NCBI RefSeq assembly: GCF_034424315.1
Contig: NZ_CP139972.1
Location: 5,208,001-5,272,000, forward strand
Reading direction: 5' to 3'
Length of the DNA stretch: 64,000 nt
DNA from: Chitinophaga sancti
Lineage (GTDB): Bacteria; Bacteroidota; Bacteroidia; Chitinophagales; Chitinophagaceae
The notes under the pieces were generated by a model. It had not been told where the DNA came from and did not search any database. It worked only from the letters and a program-made list of their open reading frames with translations. Below, piece after piece: positions 41,913 through 50,409 of the stretch; the first letter of the stretch is position 1; every line of letters begins with the position of its first letter. Made by a program: the position numbers and the translations under genes.

Positions 41913-43427
41913 ATGACATCACTATCTGAGCAAGAGATTATTCGCAGGGAGAAACTGCAGGAACTGGAAAATGCGGGCATCAACCCCTATCCAGCGGAAG
42001 AATACCCAGTAAACAATACTGCCGCTAACATCAAGGCAGTATATAGTGAAGAAACCAAAGACCAACTGCAAAACATTTGCGTTGCAGGCCGTGTTATGAA
42101 GAAACGTGACATGGGGAAGGCGGCTTTCATCAGCCTCCAGGACCATACTGGCGCTATTCAGCTTTATATTCGCCGCGATGACATCTGCCCTGGTGAGGAT
42201 AAGACCATGTTCGATACTGTTTTCAAAAAGCTGATCGACCTGGGAGATATTCTAGGCGCAAAAGGATATGCTTTTGTGACCAAAACCGGCGAATTATCTA
42301 TCCACGTAACACAACTGGATTTTCTCGCCAAATCTCTGCGCGTACTGCCAAATGTAGCTGAAAAAGACGGTGAAACCTTCGATGCTGTAACTGATCCTGA
42401 ATTCAGGTACCGCCAGCGCTATGTAGACCTGATCATCAACCCTGGTGTAAAGGATACGTTCATCAAGCGTACAAAGATCATGCAGACCATCCGTGATTTC
42501 TACAACGACCTGGGTTACCTGGAAGTAGAAACACCGATCCTCCAGCCAATCCCTGGTGGTGCCACTGCACGTCCGTTCAAGACACATCACAATGCACTGG
42601 ATATTCCATTATACATGCGTATTGCCAATGAGCTGTACCTGAAACGCCTGATCGTAGGTGGTTTCGATGGGGTGTACGAATTTGCCAAAGACTTCCGCAA
42701 CGAAGGGATGGACCGTACCCACAACCCGGAATTTACCGTAATGGAAATGTACGCCGCTTATAAAGACTATGAGTGGATGATGCGTACCACCGAAACCCTG
42801 CTGGAAAAGATCGCCCTCACCCTGCACGGTACCACCCAGGTACAGGTAGGAGAAAAGGTGATCGACTTCAAAGCTCCTTTCAAACGTATCAGCATGTATG
42901 ATGCGATTAAGGAACATACCGGCATCGACATCTCCGAAATGGATGAAGCGCAACTGCGTGACACCTGTAAGCAACTGGGTATCAGCGTAGCACCTAGTAT
43001 GGGTAAGGGTAAACTGATCGACGAGATCTTTGGTGAAAAAGCTGAGCACAACTATGTACAGCCTACCTTCATCATCGACTATCCGGTGGAAATGAGCCCA
43101 CTCACCAAGAAACACCGCAGCAAACCAGGTCTGGTAGAACGCTTTGAACTGATGGTAAACGGTAAGGAACTCGCAAACGCTTACAGCGAGCTGAATGACC
43201 CTATCGATCAGCGCCAGCGCTTCGAAGATCAGGTGAAACTGATGGAAAGAGGTGATGACGAAGCGATGTACATCGACTACGACTTCCTCCGTGCCCTGGA
43301 ATATGGTATGCCACCAACTTCCGGTATCGGTATTGGCATCGACCGTTTGACCATGATCATGACGAACAACCTGTCTATCCAGGATGTACTGTTCTTCCCA
43401 CAAATGAAACCAGAGAGAGGCCAATAG
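41913..43427 (+). CDS. lysS: Lysyl-tRNA synthetase, class II
   Basis: LysS charges tRNA-Lys. The 504-residue protein has an N-terminal OB-fold anticodon domain (VAGRVMKKRDMGKAAFISLQ) and the class II core with motif 2 (FRNEGMDRTHNPEFTVMEMY) and motif 3 (GIGIGIDRLTMIMTNN). ETPILQPIPGGATARPF lies in the active site region. Length is standard. It has its own promoter and terminator. Confidence 0.97.
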   Translation: MTSLSEQEIIRREKLQELENAGINPYPAEEYPVNNTAANIKAVYSEETKDQLQNICVAGRVMKKRDMGKAAFISLQDHTGAIQLYIRRDDICPGEDKTMFDTVFKKLIDLGDILGAKGYAFVTKTGELSIHVTQLDFLAKSLRVLPNVAEKDGETFDAVTDPEFRYRQRYVDLIINPGVKDTFIKRTKIMQTIRDFYNDLGYLEVETPILQPIPGGATARPFKTHHNALDIPLYMRIANELYLKRLIVGGFDGVYEFAKDFRNEGMDRTHNPEFTVMEMYAAYKDYEWMMRTTETLLEKIALTLHGTTQVQVGEKVIDFKAPFKRISMYDAIKEHTGIDISEMDEAQLRDTCKQLGISVAPSMGKGKLIDEIFGEKAEHNYVQPTFIIDYPVEMSPLTKKHRSKPGLVERFELMVNGKELANAYSELNDPIDQRQRFEDQVKLMERGDDEAMYIDYDFLRALEYGMPPTSGIGIGIDRLTMIMTNNLSIQDVLFFPQMKPERGQ

Positions 43428-43457
43428 ACTTCTCTTTTCAACCTTATATCAAGAAAG

Positions 43458-43483
43458 ATCCGGCTGTTACAGGCCGGATTTTT
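43458..43483 (+). terminator. Intrinsic terminator after lysS
   Basis: ATCCGGC (43458-43464) pairs with GCCGGAT (43473-43479), followed by a T-run to 43483. It lies 30 bp past the lysS stop. Confidence 0.8.
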
Positions 43484-43504
43484 AATTTACAACAAATCCG
43501 ATCT

Positions 43505-45610
43505 ATGCAATTACGTCACGTCACCAGCTGCCTGGCAGCCCTGGGCCTTTTATCCGCGCCACTTTGTGCCCAGGACAAAAAAGATCTTACTTTCGACCAG
43601 ATCTGGAAGAATGCCCCTTCCGGCATCACCCAGCCATTACCCAACATCAGTGGTTGGGCCGATGATACACACTATATCGAAGTACGCAATGGCAAATCTT
43701 ACCAGGTAGATGTGAAAACGGGTGCCGCATCCGAATATTCCAAAGCCGGTATTTCTGTAGCTGTACAAAATCACGATATTATCTACACTGCTGCTGATGG
43801 TACAACCTCACAGCTCACCAACGATACGCTTACGGAGAAAAACCCGACCCTTTCTCCTGATGGAAAGTACGTAGCCTTCACCCGGCACAATGACCTCTAC
43901 AGCGTGGAAATAGCCACTAAAAAAGAAACCCGCTATACCAGCGATGCCTCAGAGGTAGTGTACAATGGTTATGCCTCCTGGGTATACTACGAAGAAATCC
44001 TGGGCCGCCCCACCAGATACCGCGCATTCTGGTGGAGCCCCGACAGCAGGTACCTGGCCTATATGCGCTTCGACGACTCACAGGTACCCGTATTCCCCAT
44101 TTACAGCGAAAAAGGACAGCATGGGTACACAGAAAATACCCGCTACCCAAAAGCCGGCGATAAAAACCCCGAAGTGAAAGTAGGAGTGGTGCCTGTATCC
44201 GGGGGAACCACTACCTGGGCAGCTTTTGATGAAAAAGCGGACCAGTACTTCGGTACACCATTCTGGACCAGCGACAATCACCTGTGGTTACAATGGATGA
44301 ACAGAGGACAAGACAACCTGAAACTCTATGATATCAACCTGAGCACCGGCGCCAAAAAAGAAGTTTATGATGAAAAACAGGCAACCTGGATCGACTGGAA
44401 AGATGGTATGACCATCCTGGACAAAGGCAGGGGCTTCATCATAGAAAGCGATAAAACAGGCTGGTCACACCTCTATTGGTACAATATGGATGGCTCCCTG
44501 AAAAAACAACTGACCAGCGGCAACTGGACCGTGAACTATACCGTGGCCTTCGATGCCAAACAGGAAAATATCTACTTCGTAGCCCGCAAAGAAGCTTCTA
44601 CCCGCACAGACCTCTATAAAGTAAATATGAATAGCGGCGCTATTACCCGCCTCACTTTCGGAGATTACTTTCATGCTACGGCAGTGAGCCCGCATGGTGA
44701 TTATTTCATTAGCGCTTACTCCAACCTGGCTACCCCAACCCGCATAGCCCTGATGGACAATAAAGGCAAGGTAGTCCGAGAACTGGGAAACAGCAAAGGC
44801 GATCAGATAGCCAGTTATAACCTGGCCCTGCCTAAGTTAATGTCTTACACCACCCGCGATGGCTTAACCCTGCCCATGACAGTAACAATGCCCCTCCATA
44901 TGCAGGAAGGCAAAAAGTACCCGGTGCTCATCAGCATCTATGGAGGCCCGAATGCCGGCACTGTATATGATCGCTGGAACCTGAATCTTACCTCACAGTG
45001 GTGGGCTGAAAAAGGCGTTATCCAGGTGGTAATTGATAACCGTAGCTCCGGTCAGCTGGGGAAAATGGGGATGAACTACATCCACCGCAAAACGGGCATC
45101 TATGAAATTGAGGATTATATGGATGCCACCAAATGGCTCCGTTCCCTGAATTATGTGGATACGAACAAGGTTTGCATTACCGGGGGCAGCTTTGGAGGTT
45201 ATATGACCTGTATGGCCCTCACCTATGGCGCTTCAGTATTCAATTATGGAATGGCAAACTATTCCGTGACCGACTGGCAGCTCTACGATAGTCATTATAC
45301 AGAAAGATATATGGATTCCCCGGCAGAGAACCCTGAAGGGTACCGGATCACCTCACCAATGCACTACCTGGACCGCTATAAGGGCTTAATCAGGATCACC
45401 CATGGTACCATGGACGATAATGTGCATATCCAGAATAGTATCCAGCTCGTCAATATGCTGGAAGACATGAATAAGCATTTTGAATTTATGGTGTACCCGG
45501 GAGAACGTCATGGGTGGAGAACCAGTATCAAGAATAGGCATAGTGATATGGAGATGTACCGGTTTATCTATCGCTATTTACTGGAAGAGCCGTTTCCGGC
45601 AGACTTATAA
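43505..45610 (+). CDS. S9 family peptidase, dipeptidyl peptidase IV type
   Basis: DPP IV enzymes release Xaa-Pro dipeptides from peptides. The 701-residue product has a signal peptide (LAALGLLSAPLCAQ), an N-terminal eight-bladed propeller with EIATKKETRYTSDA and SEVVYNGYASWVYYEEILGR (the Glu motif that binds the substrate amine), and a C-terminal alpha/beta hydrolase. The catalytic serine is in ITGGSFGGYM (Ser562), the Asp in THGTMDDNVH, and the His in GERHGW. Export to periplasm or surface is expected. The gene is followed by repeat copies B and C. Confidence 0.93.
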   Translation: MQLRHVTSCLAALGLLSAPLCAQDKKDLTFDQIWKNAPSGITQPLPNISGWADDTHYIEVRNGKSYQVDVKTGAASEYSKAGISVAVQNHDIIYTAADGTTSQLTNDTLTEKNPTLSPDGKYVAFTRHNDLYSVEIATKKETRYTSDASEVVYNGYASWVYYEEILGRPTRYRAFWWSPDSRYLAYMRFDDSQVPVFPIYSEKGQHGYTENTRYPKAGDKNPEVKVGVVPVSGGTTTWAAFDEKADQYFGTPFWTSDNHLWLQWMNRGQDNLKLYDINLSTGAKKEVYDEKQATWIDWKDGMTILDKGRGFIIESDKTGWSHLYWYNMDGSLKKQLTSGNWTVNYTVAFDAKQENIYFVARKEASTRTDLYKVNMNSGAITRLTFGDYFHATAVSPHGDYFISAYSNLATPTRIALMDNKGKVVRELGNSKGDQIASYNLALPKLMSYTTRDGLTLPMTVTMPLHMQEGKKYPVLISIYGGPNAGTVYDRWNLNLTSQWWAEKGVIQVVIDNRSSGQLGKMGMNYIHRKTGIYEIEDYMDATKWLRSLNYVDTNKVCITGGSFGGYMTCMALTYGASVFNYGMANYSVTDWQLYDSHYTERYMDSPAENPEGYRITSPMHYLDRYKGLIRITHGTMDDNVHIQNSIQLVNMLEDMNKHFEFMVYPGERHGWRTSIKNRHSDMEMYRFIYRYLLEEPFPADL

Positions 45611-45620
45611 AAATAGAAAC

Positions 45621-45808
45621 GGGGCTGCAAGACTACAGCCCCGAAAAATTTTAACCATATCTTTATTGAAAAACCTATACCAAAGGTGCACGTATTTTGA
45701 ATACAGTCAAAACCCATTCTGGTGAATGCTATATTTTTGTTGGGGAACGTAATGAAAAGGAAGTTAAACGTAGCTGCTTCTGACAGCGAAAATCAGTTTT
45801 TGAGGGGT
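45621..45808 (+). repeat. Intergenic repeat element, copy B
   Basis: The element starts with the hairpin GGGGCTGCAAGACTACAGCCCC in two halves (arms 45621-45627 and 45636-45642), then the core at 45649-45676. The core differs from the others by a 2-bp longer spacer (ATCTTTATTG) and has TTG instead of ATG. The second block TGGTGAATGCTATATTTTT begins at 45720, 45 bp after the core if counted to GTGAATG. A further part (GTAGCT at 45770, then CAGTTTTTGA) resembles copy A. It also may serve as the DPP IV terminator. Confidence 0.78.
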
Positions 45809-45855
45809 GAACGTGACAGATGAGCTGTTAATGGCAGCACCTGTCTTCAAAATAG

Positions 45856-45990
45856 AAGGGCGGTAAGAATACCGCCCTTGTAATAATTTTAACCATATCC
45901 TATGAAAAACCTAAGTCAAAGATATAGTCTACAAAACTGAGTTCTTCTCTCATTTCCGTGAACGTTATAAAATAGTTCGTAAAACGGTAA
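45856..45990 (+). repeat. Intergenic repeat element, copy C
   Basis: The hairpin AAGGGCGGTA-AGAA-TACCGCCCTT spans 45856-45879. The core is at 45887-45912 and is the same as copy A. GTGAACGTTATAAAATAG begins at 45958, 45 bp after the core. The frame from the core ATG stops after 12 codons (MKNLSQRYSLQN). Confidence 0.8.
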
Positions 45991-46083
45991 GAATGAAGTG
46001 GTCAGTCGATATATGATAAATAATATAATATTATTTAATTTTTAAATTGTAATTATTTTTAATTACTCTTCGGAACACCATCA

Positions 46084-46422
46084 TTAGCCCACCTGCAGGC
46101 CATTCTGAACCATTCTGTCCGGCTGTAAAAGCACTACTTCTTTATCATTGCCTACCACACCTAATACCAAACACTCAGAAAAGAAATTGGCTACCTGCTT
46201 TACAGGGAAGTTCACTACAGCAACAATCTGTTTACCGATTAAGTCCTCTTCAGTATATAATTTGGTGATTTGAGCGGATGAACGCTTAATGCCCAGCTCA
46301 GGTCCGAAGTCAATTAATAGTTGATATGCCGGGTTCTTTGCCCTGGGAAAGTCGGCTACCTCTATAATAGTTCCTACCCGGATAACAACCTTTTCAAAAT
46401 CCTGCCAGGTGATCTGCTCCAT
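46084..46422 (-). CDS. tRNA-binding domain protein, CsaA-like
   Basis: The 112-residue protein is a single tRNA-binding OB-fold of the CsaA type: MEQITWQDFEKVVIRVGTII, FPRAKNPAYQLLIDFGPELG, KRSSAQITKLYTEEDLIGKQ, VVNFPVKQVANFFSECLVLG. CsaA has been described as an export-related chaperone, and the fold is shared with the C-terminal parts of MetRS and PheRS. The ATG at 46422 is the family start. Copy D of the intergenic repeat lies 36 bp upstream. Confidence 0.9.
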   Translation of the reverse strand: MEQITWQDFEKVVIRVGTIIEVADFPRAKNPAYQLLIDFGPELGIKRSSAQITKLYTEEDLIGKQIVAVVNFPVKQVANFFSECLVLGVVGNDKEVVLLQPDRMVQNGLQVG

Positions 46423-46458
46423 AATATTGTGGTATTGAAGCCTTAAGATAACAAAAAA

Positions 46459-46580
46459 GGCGGTAAGAGTACCGCCTGATAATTTAACCATATCCTATGA
46501 AAAACCTATTGTAAATATATATTGCCGGTTTTGTAGAAAAATCTGCCATTTGGTGAATGTTATATTTTTCCCTGTTAATG
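46459..46580 (+). repeat. Intergenic repeat element, copy D
   Basis: The hairpin GGCGGTAAGAGTACCGCC (46459-46476) has a single change from copies A and C. The core is at 46483-46507, and TGGTGAATGTTATATTTTT begins at 46551, so GTGAATG starts 45 bp after the core as in B and C. The orientation is plus even though both flanking genes are on the minus strand. On the minus strand the hairpin is followed by TTTTTTGTT and could terminate transcripts coming from the right. Confidence 0.8.
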
Positions 46581-46718
46581 CAGGATTTAGAGATTTTGCG
46601 AACACATGCGAGAGTATCATTATATTATAAAATAGATCGCTGCATCCACATACTTAATGGCATGGTTCTTGCGTTTTTATAAGGACAAAATTTTAGGTTA
46701 AAAAATAGGTTAAAGCGA

Positions 46719-46754
46719 AACGGCCCATCATTGCATACGCAATGATGGGCCGTT
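46719..46754 (-). terminator. Terminator-like hairpin after lptC
   Basis: AACGGCCCATCATTGC (46719-46734) pairs exactly with GCAATGATGGGCCGTT (46739-46754) around ATAC. TTTCGCTTTAACC follows on the minus strand. It lies 18 bp past the lptC stop. Confidence 0.82.
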
Positions 46755-46772
46755 ATCGTTGTGGGAATATCC

Positions 46773-47327
46773 TTAATCAAGCATCGTAGTGTCCTGTACC
46801 ACAAAAGGACCGGTAGGATGCATAATCGTATAATCTGTAAAATCCTGGTTGGAAATCAGGCCCGTACCATACAGGGTATCTGTAACCGTGCTGATCCTCA
46901 CCCTGGTATTTGAAATAAACTGCTGCTTCTTGGAATCCCAGTTCAGCTCTTCGCAGTCCAGCCTTTCTCCTTTTTTGTTCACCACTACTACATGGTCTTT
47001 CAGGAAGATATTGGCATCGTTCTCAAAGTATTTGCCATAACGGGCTGTCAATGTGCTCTCTACACTCAGGGTATCGTTGTAAAACAATACTTTCAGCCCG
47101 TGATTGAACTCAACGTAGATAGGTGCCGCCAGGTGGCGAAGCATGGTAGGAGCTGTCAGATTGGCCTTTACGTGACCATTCTGACTGTACAGGGAGTTGA
47201 TTTTCTTCCCTTCCTCTACAGCAGCGGCTTTTTTATCGAGGTTCATAACAGCCTGCATATCGTTCTCGCACGATACGGCAGCCAGCAAAACCCATAGAAA
47301 CGCTAAACGCGTAATGATCTTCTTCAT
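46773..47327 (-). CDS. lptC: LPS export ABC transporter periplasmic protein LptC
   Basis: LptC takes lipopolysaccharide from the LptB2FG transporter and hands it to LptA. The 184-residue product has a lipoprotein-like N-terminus (AFLWVLLAAVSC, cysteine 20) and the beta-jellyroll pattern: INSLYSQNGHVKANLTAPTM, EFNHGLKVLFYND, LTARYGKYFENDANIFLKDH and VVVNKKGERLDCEELNWDSK. Bacteroidota LptC proteins are commonly of this form. A -7 box lies 16 bp upstream. Confidence 0.88.
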   Translation of the reverse strand: MKKIITRLAFLWVLLAAVSCENDMQAVMNLDKKAAAVEEGKKINSLYSQNGHVKANLTAPTMLRHLAAPIYVEFNHGLKVLFYNDTLSVESTLTARYGKYFENDANIFLKDHVVVVNKKGERLDCEELNWDSKKQQFISNTRVRISTVTDTLYGTGLISNQDFTDYTIMHPTGPFVVQDTTMLD

Positions 47328-47343
47328 ATAAGTACTTCGGGCG

Positions 47344-47351
47344 CAAAATTA
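47344..47351 (-). promoter_or_regulatory. -7 box (TAATTTTG) for lptC
   Basis: A full TAnnTTTG match on the minus strand, 16 bp before the lptC ATG. Confidence 0.5.
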
Positions 47352-47482
47352 TGCAATTCCTGCATATGGGTCATGATGTAGTTGAAATGGCAATGGATCA
47401 TCCTGAATTTATTTAAGCCGGTAGCGGGCCTTTTCCGAATGCAGGGGAGGCCGACAATCAAAAATTCAAACCGGAACCTGGC

Positions 47483-48118
47483 CTAAATATCACCTGCCGA
47501 CAGGTTTCTAAAATGTCCGTTCAATTTTACCCTGTCCTTCAGCCGCTCCATTTCTGCCATCAACGGCACTACCTTTAGCAAATGCCGTTTCAGGTATTCC
47601 AGCCGCTGCAGTTCCTGGAACAGGTGCAGCAATTCATATTCCTCGTGCAGGGACAGGCCCGCATGATGCGCAATATCGTAGGAGAGGAGGTCTGCATCCT
47701 CCTTTTTAAAGCTTTTATTGACCTGCAACAGGTTATGCAGTTCCCTCAGTGCCAGTAATACCTGCTTTTGTAAACGTTCATTCAGGTTATACTGATTCTC
47801 AGGATAGTTAACAATGGCCCCCGTGTATAACTTGTCAGGAATGGTTTTGATCACCTCCAGTATACGAAACACTTTTGTACCGCTCGTCACCACGTCCAGC
47901 TCCCCGGTTTCGTAAGACTTCTCCACACGCACTACTTCTACCAGGGTACCGTACTCTACGATCTTATTGTCAATCACAGAAGGAATTCCAAAAGGCTTCT
48001 GCTCGGCTATACATTCCCTGATAAGCTGTTTATATCTCGGCTCGAATATATGCAGGTTCAGCTGCTCCTGAGGGTACACAACAATACCTAAGGGAAATAT
48101 GGGAATGAAATTCGTCAT
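47483..48118 (-). CDS. Lon N-terminal (LON substrate-binding) domain protein
   Basis: The 211-residue protein corresponds to the stand-alone N-terminal domain of Lon protease, without ATPase or protease parts. It starts MTNFIPIFPLGIVVYPQEQL, then HIFEPRYKQLIRECI, FGIPSVIDNKIVEYGTLVEV, and GELDVVTSGTKVFRILEVI, the usual pattern of the family. The C-terminal half is helical. The role is unknown. The ATG at 48118 is used since the 12 codons above it do not fit the family. It is divergent from the GT4 genes. Confidence 0.85.
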   Translation of the reverse strand: MTNFIPIFPLGIVVYPQEQLNLHIFEPRYKQLIRECIAEQKPFGIPSVIDNKIVEYGTLVEVVRVEKSYETGELDVVTSGTKVFRILEVIKTIPDKLYTGAIVNYPENQYNLNERLQKQVLLALRELHNLLQVNKSFKKEDADLLSYDIAHHAGLSLHEEYELLHLFQELQRLEYLKRHLLKVVPLMAEMERLKDRVKLNGHFRNLSAGDI

Positions 48119-48162
48119 GGTTTCTAAATTATAGAATATATATTTAACCCCCAATTACCATT

Positions 48163-48170
48163 CAAACTTA
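48163..48170 (-). promoter_or_regulatory. -7 box (TAAGTTTG) for the Lon-domain gene
   Basis: A full match on the minus strand, 44 bp before the ATG at 48118. It lies one base before the start codon of the divergent GT4 gene. Confidence 0.45.
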
Positions 48171-48171
48171 T

Positions 48172-49218
48172 ATGCCGCGACTCTTACTCGACTGCGAGAA
48201 AATGAAATACGCCAATACAGGACTCTATGAATTCTGTAAACAGCTGGGCTTTGCCCTCCTGAAAAACAAAGCGGCCAATGAGGAAATGGTGTTCTATATG
48301 CCCAGACACCTGCAGGGATTTTTTGGCAATGAAGGCACCTACATTAAAAAGAACTCCCTGCACAAATACTGGATGCCAGACTTCAAACCAACCGTATGGC
48401 ATACCACCTTCCAGTCCACCCGGTATATACCACAGCCTGGCAAAACGCCCATGGTATTAACGATCCACGACCTGAACGCCATTCACGAAAAACAAGCTCC
48501 TGCAAAGATCAAAGCAATCCTGAAATCCGTTCAGAAAAACATAGACCGTGCTGATCACGTGGTGACCATTTCTCAGTTCGTGATGGACGATGTAAAAACA
48601 CACTTGAACCTGGGCAATAAAAAGACCAGCGTAGTATACAATGGAGGCCACCTGGAAACCTTTCCTGACTTTGATGCACCTGCTTACCGCCCGGCCACAC
48701 CATTCCTGTTTAGCCTTGGAGGTGTAAATGCAAAAAAGAACTTTCATGTGCTCCCGGCATTGCTGAAAGGAAACGATTATGAACTGATCATAGCCGGCCC
48801 CATCTTCGATGAGCAATACAAACAGCAGATACAGGTAAAAGCACAGGAGCATGGCGTGGCTGACCGGGTGAAAATCCTGGGCGCCATATCGTATCCCGAT
48901 AAATACTGGTACCTTAGCCACTGTGAAGGTTTCCTTTTCCCTTCTATCGCTGAAGGTTTTGGAATACCCGTGATAGAAGCGATGACCATGGGTAAACCAT
49001 GCTTCCTCTCTACCAAAACAAGTTTGCCTGAAGTTGGCGGACCACTGAGTTACTATTTCCTGGATTTTGAACCAGGCAGCATGCAGGAAGTATTCCGGAA
49101 TGGCATGCTCGATTATCAGCAAAAGAACCCTGCGGAGGCAATTAAAGCCTATGCAGCACGTTTCAGCTATGATAATATGGCAAAAGGCTACCTGGATATT
49201 TACCGGAGCCTGTATTAA
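48172..49218 (+). CDS. Glycosyltransferase family 4 protein (first of a tandem pair)
   Basis: The 348-residue protein has the GT-B pattern of GT4 enzymes: an N-terminal part beginning RLLLDCEKMKYANTGLYEFC, a middle HDLNAIHEKQ, and the nucleotide-sugar half with FLFSLGGVNAKKNFHVLPAL, VKILGAISYPDKYWYLSHCE, FLFPSIAEGFGIPVIEAMTM and the final acidic loop. It is a paralog of the next gene (same start phrase and the near-identical KKNFHVLP and GNDYELIIAG). The donor and acceptor are unknown; a role in cell-surface glycan is likely but inferred. Confidence 0.88.
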   Translation: MPRLLLDCEKMKYANTGLYEFCKQLGFALLKNKAANEEMVFYMPRHLQGFFGNEGTYIKKNSLHKYWMPDFKPTVWHTTFQSTRYIPQPGKTPMVLTIHDLNAIHEKQAPAKIKAILKSVQKNIDRADHVVTISQFVMDDVKTHLNLGNKKTSVVYNGGHLETFPDFDAPAYRPATPFLFSLGGVNAKKNFHVLPALLKGNDYELIIAGPIFDEQYKQQIQVKAQEHGVADRVKILGAISYPDKYWYLSHCEGFLFPSIAEGFGIPVIEAMTMGKPCFLSTKTSLPEVGGPLSYYFLDFEPGSMQEVFRNGMLDYQQKNPAEAIKAYAARFSYDNMAKGYLDIYRSLY

Positions 49219-49238
49219 TCTTCAACTATCTTATTCAT

Positions 49239-50282
49239 ATGCACCGCATCGGTCTGGATTTTGAGAAACTAAAGTATCCACACAACGGTCTTTACACCTT
49301 CTGTTTACAATTAGGACAACGACTATTGAGCCTGCAGCAGCAGGATGAACAACTGCTGTATTACATGCCTGCATCCTTTGCAGCATTCAACGGAAGGTTT
49401 GAAACAATCCCGTATAAATGGTATGACAGGTATGCATTTCATCCGCCAAAAATGGATGTATTTCATGCTGTTCATCAAACGGGCAATGTATGGCCCAGAA
49501 AGCAGGCAAAAAGAACGGTTGTGACCATTCATGACCTGAACTTCCTGATTGATGACCGCTTGAAAAACTGGCAGAAAAAATACCACCTGAAGCAATTGCA
49601 AAACCAGGTGGATGAAGCAGATGTAATCGTGTCTATTTCCAAGTTTACACTGAATGCAATCAGGGAACATATCAGGGTACCAGACAGCAAATGCCAGATC
49701 GTATACCAGGGCTCTGAAGTAAAACAATTTCCGGGTTTTGATGCACCCGCTTACAAACCCCAAAAACCTTTCCTGTTCTCGATAGGCATGCTCACACCCA
49801 AAAAGAATTTTCATGTGCTGCCTTCATTGCTCGTGGGGAATGATTATGAATTGATCATTGCCGGCAGACAACAAGGTGATTATATTAAAAAAATTGAAGC
49901 AGCAGCGGCAGAACTAGGCGTGAGCAACAGGTTAAAACTCGTAGGCGGCATTACTGATGAAGAGAAATACTGGTATTACAGTCAGTGCTTAGCCTTCCTG
50001 TTCCCTTCACTGGCAGAGGGTTTTGGGGCTCCGGTAGTAGAAGCGATGCACTTTGGTAAACCAGTGTTTTTATCTGATAAAACCAGCTTACCTGAAGTAG
50101 GAGGAGCACATGCTTATTACTTCCGTGATTTTGCGCCTGAAGCGATGCAGGATGTATTTGCAAAAGGGCTGCAACACTTTTCCAGCAATGATCATACAGA
50201 TGCTATAAAAAAATATGCCATGCAGTTTAGCTGGGATGCTAATGCAAAAGCATATTTTGAATTATATAGAAAGCTTTATTAA
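49239..50282 (+). CDS. Glycosyltransferase family 4 protein (second of a tandem pair)
   Basis: The 347-residue protein begins MHRIGLDFEKLKYPHNGLYT and follows the first copy closely in layout: HDLNFLIDDRLKNWQKKYHL, FLFSIGMLTPKKNFHVLPSL, LVGGITDEEKYWYYSQCL, and FLFPSLAEGFGAPVVEAMHF. It starts 20 bp after the first copy and surely shares its transcript. The pair looks like an old tandem duplication: the nucleotide-sugar half is best conserved while the acceptor half has drifted, so the two may add different sugars. Confidence 0.88.
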   Translation: MHRIGLDFEKLKYPHNGLYTFCLQLGQRLLSLQQQDEQLLYYMPASFAAFNGRFETIPYKWYDRYAFHPPKMDVFHAVHQTGNVWPRKQAKRTVVTIHDLNFLIDDRLKNWQKKYHLKQLQNQVDEADVIVSISKFTLNAIREHIRVPDSKCQIVYQGSEVKQFPGFDAPAYKPQKPFLFSIGMLTPKKNFHVLPSLLVGNDYELIIAGRQQGDYIKKIEAAAAELGVSNRLKLVGGITDEEKYWYYSQCLAFLFPSLAEGFGAPVVEAMHFGKPVFLSDKTSLPEVGGAHAYYFRDFAPEAMQDVFAKGLQHFSSNDHTDAIKKYAMQFSWDANAKAYFELYRKLY

Positions 50283-50366
50283 GCCGGCCACCAAACAAAA
50301 AAGAGGTTGTGCTCATAATCTGAGAATTGCTTAAACGGGTACCCGAATCCATCAGGGATCCGAATA

Positions 50367-50403
50367 AAACGGGGCTGTCTCGAAGTTTTGAGCAGCCCCG
50401 TTT
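50367..50403. terminator. Terminator hairpin between the GT4 pair and the GT2 gene
   Basis: AAACGGGGCTG (50367-50377) pairs with CAGCCCCGTTT (50393-50403); inside it, CTC (50379-50381) and GAG (50390-50392) add a second step. Both strands have A/T-rich flanks and the flanking genes converge, so it probably serves both. Confidence 0.82.
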
Positions 50404-50409
50404 CTTGTG

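Larger units (their letters stand above)
45611..46083. other. Gene-free stretch holding repeat copies B and C
   Basis: These 473 bp between the DPP IV gene and the csaA-like gene hold two members of the intergenic repeat family head to tail (45621 and 45856), and after them an AT-rich tail. Stop codons break every frame, and no ORF is worth calling. Confidence 0.7.
46423..46772. other. Gene-free stretch upstream of the csaA-like gene
   Basis: These 350 bp hold repeat copy D (46459-46580) and the terminator of lptC (46719-46754). Between them is AT-rich sequence without a supported ORF. Confidence 0.6.

Noticed and set aside
42609..43424. Long minus-strand frame opposite lysS
   Set aside because: Antisense shadow of the lysS catalytic domain with no plausible protein features.
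45670..45726. Short frames starting at the MKNL-like block of the repeat copies considered as genes
   Set aside because: They stop after 5 to 20 codons, the following residues are not conserved in all copies, and no longer frame exists; kept only as a possible leader peptide in the repeat finding.
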